From Tragulus kanchil (Eukaryota > Chordata > Mammalia > Artiodactyla > Tragulidae), in assembly GCA_022376925.1 (NCBI GenBank), contig JAIOJX010000004.1, forward strand, positions 178,217,501 through 178,281,500: a DNA stretch of 64,000 nt. The letters are read 5' to 3'. Below are positions 57,641-64,000 of the stretch, one piece after another; the first letter of the stretch is position 1; the number at the start of each line of letters is the position of its first letter. Made by a program: the position numbers and the translations under genes. Under the pieces are notes generated by a model. The model had not been told where the DNA came from. It saw only the letters and a list, made by a program, of their open reading frames with translations, and did not search any database.

Positions 57641-59840
57641 ACGTTACATGTAGCTCAGATCAGGCCTAGGTGCTTGGTCCAGGCTGGCTGTAAGTCATTC
57701 AGCGAGAAAGCTGGAAGCAGGAGCAAAATTGCTTCTGAATGGTGGCACTTTCCTCTGCCTTCCTCCAGGAGACAGGTGGCATGGCAAAGCCAACCACAGA
57801 GGCACAGCGCTGGGCTCCCAGCTTGTAGTATTAATCCTGGCTCAGAAAACCCAATTAAACAGGCCCACTCTTCATGAAATCACTTGGAAAAAATTTGCTT
57901 GAGTCCCATTCCCATTTGTGAAATGAAATCTGTTCAGTTGCTGTTGGGTGGCAGGGAGATGTTCTGGGTGGAGAGGGCGGCTGTGTGCTGTTTTCTTTCA
58001 AATCACAGGGCGTTGCAGAGTCTTCCCTGAAACTTACCGTTCTCTGCTTCCCCAATAGCAGAGAATGGTAAATGGGCCAACCCCAGGGGTTGGTCTTCTG
58101 TTTGATCATAAAAATGTGTGGAAATTGATATGCTATTCCTTTCTATCCATTAGTTTTAATTTTGAAAAGTTAAAATGACCACCAAGGAAAAAGAAAAGGG
58201 AGCTAATACAGTTTATACACGTTTTATCCATTTTGTGTGATAACCTATACTTACCACCACTAGATACTGCCTCTGCGAAATAAAAGTCCTAAATGATGGA
58301 GATAAAACATGAGAGGAACAATTCCACCAGAGAAAAGGTGGAGGAGGGGCAAGAGAGAGAGGGCGGCAGCCTCCAGAACGTGGTGGAGCCTTCTCAGTGC
58401 TGTCTGCAGGACAGAGCTTCTGACCTCAGGGGACAATGAAGACAGACATCTCTTCAGAGAGCCTCACAGATGGACTAAATGTGCTCTGCCTTCCAGAGAT
58501 CAGCCCTAGAAGTGGCTGCAGCACTACCTGCCCTACAGTGTGAATGAGGAGTGACAGCATGCAGGCACCAAGCCATTACCAGCAGCATCCCCCATTCCTC
58601 CCAGGTCCGGGGATGGCACCATTTGTCCAATGCCTCTGAACCATGCGGCCTCCGGCCCCTTGTGCTGGCTCTGCTTCTCACCAGCCCTCTGCATCTGTCT
58701 CACTCTCCTGCTTCACGAATGGCATGGAATGCCATCGAGACAGGTGCTTGGCAAACGTTACATGTAGCTCAGATCAGGCCTAGGTGCTTGGTCCAGGCTG
58801 TAAGTCATTCAGCGAGAAAGCTGGAAGCAGGAGCAAAATTGCTTCTGAATGGTGGCACTTTCCTCTGCCTTCCTCCAGGAGACAGGTGGCATGGCAAAGC
58901 CAACCACAGAGGCACAGCTGGGCTCCCAGCTTGTAGTATTAATCCTGGCTCAGAAAACCCAATTAAACAGGCCCACTCTTCATGAAATCACTTGGAAAAA
59001 ATTTGCTTGAGTCCCATTCCCATTTGTGAAATGAAATCTGTTCAGTTGCTGTTGGGTGGCAGGGAGATGTTCTGGGTGGAGAGGGCGGCTGTGTGCTGTT
59101 TTCTTTCAAATCACAGGGCATTGCAGAGTCTTCCCTGAAACTTACCGTTCTCTGCTTCCCCAATAGCAGAGAATGGTAAATGGGCCAACCCCAGGGGTTG
59201 GTCTTCTGTTTGATCATAAAAATGTGTGGAAATTGATATGCTATTCCTTTCTATCCATTAGTTTTAATTTTGAAAAGTTAAAATGACCACCAAGGAAAAA
59301 GAAAAGGGAGCTAATACAGTTTATACACGTTTTATCCATTTTGTGTGATAACCTATACTTACCACCACTAGATACTGCCTCTGCGAAATAAAAGTCCTAA
59401 ATGATGGAGATAAAACATGAGAGGAACAATTCCACCAGAGAAAAGGTGGAGGAGGGGCAAGAGAGAGAGGGCGGCAGCCTCCAGAACGTGGTGGAGCCTT
59501 CTCAGTGCTGTCTGCAGGACAGAGCTTCTGACCTCAGGGGACAATGAAGACAGACATCTCTTCAGAGAGCCTCACAGATGGACTAAATGTGCTCTGCCTT
59601 CCAGAGATCAGCCCTAGAAGTGGCTGCAGCACTACCTGCCCTACAGTGTGAATGAGGAGTGACAGCATGCAGGCACCAAGCCATTACCAGCAGCATCCCC
59701 CATTCCTCCCAGGTCCGGGGATGGCACCATTTGTCCAATGCCTCTGAACCATGCCGGCCTCCGGCCCCTTGTGCTGGCTCTGCTTCTCACCAGCCCTCTG
59801 CATCTGTCTCACTCTCCTGCTTCACGAATGGCATGGAATG
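57641..59840. repeat. Tandem block 15 (offset 1108-1114 bp)
   Basis: 57641-58732 recurs at 58755-59840. Short-repeat losses (a GGCT unit near 58797 and a GC pair near 58917) sit close to the start of the second unit. Confidence 0.95.
57855..58440. other. Intron stretch without a recognised repeat (also 58963-59546)
   Basis: Unique-looking sequence, duplicated by block 15. Confidence 0.35.
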
Positions 59841-61811
59841 CCCATTAGCAGCCCCAAGCCACAGATCACCCCTGGAAACCACACCGGACACCCCCAGCAT
59901 GGTTGTGTCTGTCTTGTCTTTGAATTTCTACTGAAGCTTCTTGTACCACCCCCAAACCCTGAGAAATTGTCAGGCCATATACCAAGAATGCTTATCTGCG
60001 TCTCAAATATGTCAGCATGGAGGATGAAAACAGAAGCTGGGAGACAGCTCTTCAAAAGAGCCTCCATTTGAAAGCTAGAGCCAATGGATGTGTTCAGAAG
60101 AAATGCATAGTTACCATCGAAATGGTACCGGGCAAGCAACTTTCAGTTCCTCCTAATTTGGCTATGAATAGCCAAAGTTTCCATTTTCTGTGTTTCTGAA
60201 AAAGGAGATTGCATAACAGCACAGAGCTGTTTCAAGATTCAGGCTCAGGACCAGGGAAAGAAGGAATCCTGTGTGTGTGTGTGTGCTCAGCCCTGTTCGA
60301 CTCTTTTTCGACCCCATGGACTATATCCTGCGAGGCTCCTCTGTCCATGGAATTCTCCAGGCAAGAATACTGGAGTGGGTTGCCATTCCTTTCCCCACAG
60401 GATTTTCCTGACCCAGGGATTGAACCCAGGCCTCCTCTATTGCAGGAGGATTCTTTATTGTCTGAGCACCAAGGAAACCCCCCGCCTTTTGTTTTTTGGG
60501 GCTGGGGATAGCCCTAATTTGCATATTATATGACTTGCCCAGCTTATGATGTTATTTGGTAAAGATAATGTCTTGGAAAAAAAGAAAGCAAAGCATGACT
60601 CCTTTTTAAAAACAAAACTTATTTGACTGTGCCAGGTCTTATTTGCAGTATGTGGGATCTACTTCCTGACCAGGGACTAAGACAGACATCTCTTCAGAGA
60701 GCCTCACAGATGGACTAAATGTGCTCTGCCTTCCAGAGATCAGCCCTAGAAGTGGCTGCAGCACTACCTGCCCTACAGTGTGAATGAGGAGTGACAGCAT
60801 GCAGGCACCAAGCCATTACCAGCAGCATCCCCCATTCCTCCCAGGTCCGGGGATGGCACCATTTGTCCAATGCCTCTGAACCATGCCGGCCTCCGGCCCC
60901 TTGTGCTGGCTCTGCTTCTCACCAGCCCTCTGCATCTGTCTCACTCTCCTGCTTCACGAATGGCATGGAATGCCCATTAGCAGCCCCAAGCCACAGATCA
61001 CCCCTGGAAACCACACCGGACACCCCCAGCATGGTTGTGTCTGTCTTGTCTTTGAATTTCTACTGAAGCTTCTTGTACCACCCCCAAACCCTGAGAAATT
61101 GTCAGGCCATATACCAAGAATGCTTATCTGCGTCTCAAATATGTCAGCATGGAGGATGAAAACAGAAGCTGGGAGACAGCTCTTCAAAAGAGCCTCCATT
61201 TGAAAGCTAGAGCCAATGGATGTGTTCAGAAGAAATGCATAGTTACCATCGAAATGGTACCGGGCAAGCAACTTTCAGTTCCTCCTAATTTGGCTATGAA
61301 TAGCCAAAGTTTCCATTTTCTGTGTTTCTGAAAAAGGAGATTGCATAACAGCACAGAGCTGTTTCGAAGATTCAGGCTCAGGACCAGGGAAAGAAGGAAT
61401 CCTGTGTGTGTGTGTGTGCTCAGCCCTGTTCGACTCTTTTTCGACCCCATGGACTATATCCTGCGAGGCTCCTCTGTCCATGGAATTCTCCAGGCAAGAA
61501 TACTGGAGTGGGTTGCCATTCCTTTCCCCACAGGATTTTCCTGACCCAGGGATTGAACCCAGGCCTCCTCTATTGCAGGAGGATTCTTTATTGTCTGAGC
61601 ACCAAGGAAACCCCCCGCCTTTTGTTTTTTGGGGCTGGGGATAGCCCTAATTTGCATATTATATGACTTGCCCAGCTTATGATGTTATTTGGTAAAGATA
61701 ATGTCTTGGAAAAAAAGAAAGCAAAGCATGACTCCTTTTTAAAAACAAAACTTATTTGACTGTGCCAGGTCTTATTTGCAGTATGTGGGATCTACTTCCC
61801 TGACCAGGGAT
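59547..61811. repeat. Tandem block 16 (offset 1132-1134 bp)
   Basis: 59547-60677 recurs at 60679-61811. It overlaps block 15, so 58439-58732, 59547-59840 and 60679-60972 are three copies. Confidence 0.95.
60271..60484 (-). mobile_element. Bov-tA SINE, antisense, with (GT)n (second copy 61404-61617)
   Basis: GGCTCCTCTGTCCATGGAAT, GCAAGAATACTGGAGTGGGT, CCCAGGGATTGAACCCAGG. Confidence 0.88.
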
Positions 61812-61873
61812 GGAACCCGGGCCCTCTGCATTAGGAGTAAGGAGTCTTAGCCACTGGACCACTGGGGAAGTCA
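61742..61873 (-). mobile_element. Short tRNA-type SINE, antisense (truncated copy 60609-60678)
   Basis: GACTGTGCCAGGTCTTATTT, CCAGGGATGGAACCCGGG, CCACTGGACCACTGGGGAAG. The first copy is cut exactly at the tandem junction. Confidence 0.82.
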
Positions 61874-62141
61874 AGAGAAACATTGCTCTTGATAGTTATT
61901 TCTTACAGCCTTTTTATCAGGCCATGAGCAACAAAAATTTGTATTAACCTATTGGTTGATAGCGTGGTGAGGTGTCTGTATTTTGGGACTTTGGCTGCAC
62001 TGACCGAAAGGAACTTAGCTCCACATGTAAAATGATACCTGCTCTCTAGGTTCACATGGCGCACAGGCTTGAAATCCTCACCCTTTCTATCTGCCAGGCA
62101 GCACTTCCCCACCTGCCCCCCTGAACTGGCAGGGTCAGCTC
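61874..62141. other. Intron, nothing recognised
   Basis: No repeat or coding signal supported. Confidence 0.4.
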
Positions 62142-62540
62142 AGTGACTTTCTAGGAGTGGAAAACCTTAGCTGCCAGGAAGAAATGATGCTAGCTAAGCC
62201 TCAGGGTACACAATAGATCTGTTCTTGAAGAGTTATTATGAAGACAGCATTTGTAAATGGCATCATATTAGCATGCGTTATGGAGGCTCATTCTACAAAG
62301 GAACCCCATGGTGAATCCCTTTACAAAATGAAAAGGAAAATTTGTTATGCAAATAGCTACCTTTTCATTTCTCGGTTTTAAAGACTGGGTTTTCGAGCTC
62401 CGAGTCTTAAAACAGAGTACACCTGTGTATCCCTTCTCTCACCTCACATGGTGGGTTAAATACATATTAGTTCCCCCTTTTCTTTCTAAAAACCTCTTCT
62501 ATTGATATATAACAGTTCACCTTGGAATATAGACTCTGCG

Positions 62541-62760
62541 TGTGTGTGTGTGTGTGTGTGTACTCAGTCGTGCCCAACACTTTATGACTCCATGGATGTA
62601 GCCCACCAGACTCCTCTGTCCATGAGTTTCTCCTGGCAAGAATACTGGAGTGGGCTGCCATTTCCTCCTCCAGGGGATCTTCCTGATCCAGGGATCAAAC
62701 CTGTGTGTCTGGCATTGCAGGTGGATTTTTTTTAACTTGCTGAGCCACCTGGGGAAGCCC
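62541..62760 (-). mobile_element. Bov-tA SINE, antisense, with (GT)n (second copy 63686-63905)
   Basis: CTCCTCTGTCCATGAGTTTC, GCAAGAATACTGGAGTGGGC, GAGCCACCTGGGGAAGCCC. Confidence 0.88.
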
Positions 62761-62775
62761 GAGTATAGCCTACTA

Positions 62776-63258
62776 GTCCTCCAGACCTTTTCTGGAAAGT
62801 GTCAGAGAAGAGATTTTTCAGCTCTGCAGTCCATATAGTCTATGCCACGACCAGGCCTAGACTGTACTTCCTGTGCTTTTTCAGGAAGGCAGCCCAGCCC
62901 GAGGGAACAGTAAACCAACAGACAGAGCTGGGTTTCAGTACAGCTGGATGACATCACTAACTCCGTGGATGTCAGCCTGAGCAAATTCCAGGAGATGGTG
63001 AAGGTCACGGAAGACTTTTGTGCTGCAGTCCATGGGGTCGTGAAGAGTTGAACATGTCTTAGTGACTGAACAGCAACTTTACTTATGCTCACTGAAACTT
63101 GACTTTCATATAACTTTTACATGCCACAAGATATTATTCTGATTTCCCCCTACCATTCAAAAAAGAAAAAAAGCAAAACCATTTCACTTGTGGCCCAAAA
63201 CATGCGATGAGTCAAATTAGACCAGCTGGCTGTAGTTTACAGACCCCTGGTATAGCCT
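62776..63258. mobile_element. MER5-like hAT DNA transposon fragment, split
   Basis: 62776-62860 (CCTTTTCTGGAAAGTGTCAG, TTCAGCTCTGCAGTCCATA) and 63126-63258 (CTGGCTGTAGTTTACAGACC at the end) resemble the two halves of a MER5-type hAT element. A Bov-A unit lies between them. The first half recurs at 63921-64000. Confidence 0.5.
62936..63076 (+). mobile_element. Bov-A monomer
   Basis: GCTGGATGACATCACTAACT to GTCTTAGTGACTGAACAGCA; the BovB-derived 3' unit. Confidence 0.8.
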
Positions 63259-64000
63259 TTAAAAGTTATTTTTGTTGTTATTTTTTAGAGAGTTTGGGAA
63301 TAGCCTATTTTCATTTATGTTTAAGTGACTTTCTAGGAGTGGAAAACGGAAAATTTGTTATGATCTGTTCTTGAAGAGTTATTATGAAGACAGCATTTGT
63401 AAATGGCATCATATTAGCATGCGTTATGGAGGCTCATTCTACAAAGGAACCCCATGGTGAATCCCTTTACAAAATGAAAAGGAAAATTTGTTATGCAAAT
63501 AGCTACCTTTTCATTTCTCGGTTTTAAAGACTGGGTTTCGAGCTCCGAGTCTTAAAACAGAGTACACCTGTGTATCCCTTCTCTCACCTCACATGGTGGG
63601 TTAAATACATATTAGTTCCCCCTTTTCTTTCTAAAAACCTCTTCTATTGATATATAACAGTTCACCTTGGAATATAGACTCTGCGTGTGTGTGTGTGTGT
63701 GTGTGTACTCAGTCGTGCCCAACACTTTATGACTCCATGGATGTAGCCCACCAGACTCCTCTGTCCATGAGTTTCTCCTGGCAAGAATACTGGAGTGGGC
63801 TGCCATTTCCTCCTCCAGGGGATCTTCCTGATCCAGGGATCAAACCTGTGTGTCTGGCATTGCAGGTGGATTTTTTTTAACTTGCTGAGCCACCTGGGGA
63901 AGCCCGAGTATAGCCTACTAGTCCTCCAGACCTTTTCTGGAAAGTGTCAGAGAAGAGATTTTTCAGCTCTGCAGTCCATATAGTCTATGCCACGACCAGG

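Larger units (their letters stand above)
62142..64000. repeat. Tandem block 17 (offset ~1145 bp), truncated by window end
   Basis: 62216 onward recurs from 63362 to the window end. Before that, 62142-62165 matches 63324-63347, then about 50 bases are replaced by a 14-base filler that resembles 62336-62350. The second copy is cut at 64000. Confidence 0.93.

Noticed and set aside
1..64000. CRISPR-like array or satellite based on regular repeats
   Set aside because: The repeated units differ from one block to the next, there is no short repeat/spacer structure, and the DNA is mammalian.

Overview
The window looks like nuclear DNA from a ruminant, probably a pecoran. It is dense in BovB (RTE) LINE 3' ends, Bov-A/Bov-tA SINEs and other tRNA-Glu-headed SINEs, with older MIR, L1 and L2-like remnants. 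The only protein-coding gene I can support is GRAP2 (GADS/Mona), the SH3-SH2-linker-SH3 adaptor of T cells and other haematopoietic cells. It lies on the minus strand between 55665 (ATG) and 28310 (last base of the stop). Seven coding exons with consensus splice sites and matching phases can be joined into about 314 codons; human GRAP2 is 330 aa. The 5' noncoding first exon(s) are outside the window or unrecognisable.

The most striking property is structural. Seventeen times along the window, a unique segment of about 1.04-1.15 kb is followed at once, or after 0-45 junk bases, by a second nearly identical copy of itself. The offsets all fall between about 1071 and 1146 bp, the sequences involved are unrelated to each other, and the differences are mostly single-base homopolymer gains or losses clustered near unit ends. 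I read this as uncollapsed overlaps between neighbouring contigs, not biology. Five of the seven GRAP2 coding exons are therefore written twice or, for the last exon, three times, plus a 9-bp stub of the first coding exon. Collapsing the pairs removes about 18.8 kb and leaves roughly 45 kb of real sequence.

Layout. 1-28 kb: downstream flank and probable 3' UTR of GRAP2, mostly transposable elements, with no other gene found. 28.3-36.1 kb: C-terminal SH3 exon (three copies), exon ending in VAG (two), proline/glutamine-rich linker exon (two), second SH2 exon (one). 36-47.3 kb: introns, first SH2 exon (two), second SH3-N exon (two). 48-55.6 kb: a long intron, then the initiator exon. 55.7-64 kb: upstream intron with SINEs and two more duplicated blocks.

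The best candidate for something little described is a roughly 330-bp, CpG-rich, tRNA-Glu-headed SINE with its own body and an A/T-rich tail. Three full copies have clear 14-17 bp target-site duplications and a fourth is a decayed fragment. I could not match it to a family name I am sure of.
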